This document shows, in pieces, positions 63,968 through 64,000 of a stretch of 64,000 bases of DNA (positions are counted from its first letter, which is position 1; the number at the start of each line of letters is the position of its first letter). Under the pieces are notes generated by a model. It saw only the letters and a list, made by a program, of their open reading frames with translations. It was not told the origin of the DNA and ran no database searches. Origin of the DNA: an uncultured Eubacteriales bacterium. GTDB taxonomy: Bacteria; Bacillota; Clostridia; Christensenellales; Aristaeellaceae. The DNA is taken from NCBI GenBank assembly GCA_902790495.1, contig CADASK010000018.1:1-64000 (forward strand), written 5' to 3'. The position numbers and the translations under genes are program-made.

Positions 63968-64000
63968 GCGACTGAAATCATTCCTCATCTCCCGAAAGGA

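Overview
The window is about 64 kb of dense, GC-rich bacterial chromosome (by eye in the mid-60s percent GC, with G/C-ending codons). Several traits point to a Gram-positive-type (Firmicutes/Clostridia) host: glgC-glgD-glgA, a T-box leader on ileS, long-form HPF, PepV-type dipeptidase, GalT of the Firmicutes class, a BmpA-type nucleoside ABC transporter, consensus TTGACA/TATAAT promoters and strong AGGAGG ribosome binding sites. The large SH3-repeat and Pro-Thr-rich surface proteins would suit an uncultured gut Clostridia lineage such as Christensenellales, but that placement is a guess. No rRNA, tRNA, CRISPR array, phage or transposase gene was found.

Layout. 0.4-4.5 kb: glycogen synthesis (glgC, glgD, glgA). 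4.7-8.9 kb: tRNA methyltransferase-like, HI0933 flavoprotein, tex. 9-13.6 kb (minus): DUF3783 protein, T-box-controlled ileS, hpf. 14-18.8 kb: small unknown, pepV, HAD phosphatase, two secreted proteins. 19-21.3 kb: pgk and tpiA. 21.3-24.2 kb: housekeeping enzymes. 24.4-28.7 kb: a 1437-residue surface protein. 28.8-33.7 kb (mostly minus): deacetylase, membrane acyltransferase fusion, TraX-like protein and an autoregulated TetR repressor. 34-37.3 kb: a ZorA/ZorB-like rotary-motor pair and a lipoprotein. 37.4-44.9 kb (minus): a tightly overlapping run secA-prfB-lit-like-tsaD-gtrA-rsmA-dut-acidic protein. 45-51.4 kb: mreB-like, LRR protein and purine genes (purC, a purO-like cyclohydrolase, a decayed purH fragment, purB) around an esterase. 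51.4-57.5 kb: ABC exporter, galT and ftsH from overlapping promoters, flavodoxin-fold oxidoreductase. 57.6-63.9 kb: BMP-type ABC transporter carrying an unusual TIM-barrel/beta-propeller fusion gene.

Most notable points: (1) five copies of a dispersed intergenic repeat that folds as two tandem hairpins, with compensatory changes between copies and a long form carrying a nested hairpin insert; (2) a ZorAB-like proton-channel/peptidoglycan-binding pair without Zorya effector genes; (3) truncated IMP cyclohydrolase plus a 3' remnant of purH; (4) galT and ftsH promoters on opposite strands sharing one -10 box, with a perfect palindrome in the galT -35 region; (5) a TIM-barrel-TolB fusion inside a nucleoside-type transporter operon; (6) a 90-residue Lys/Ala/Pro tail on glycogen synthase. 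All calls come from reading the sequence; no database search was possible.
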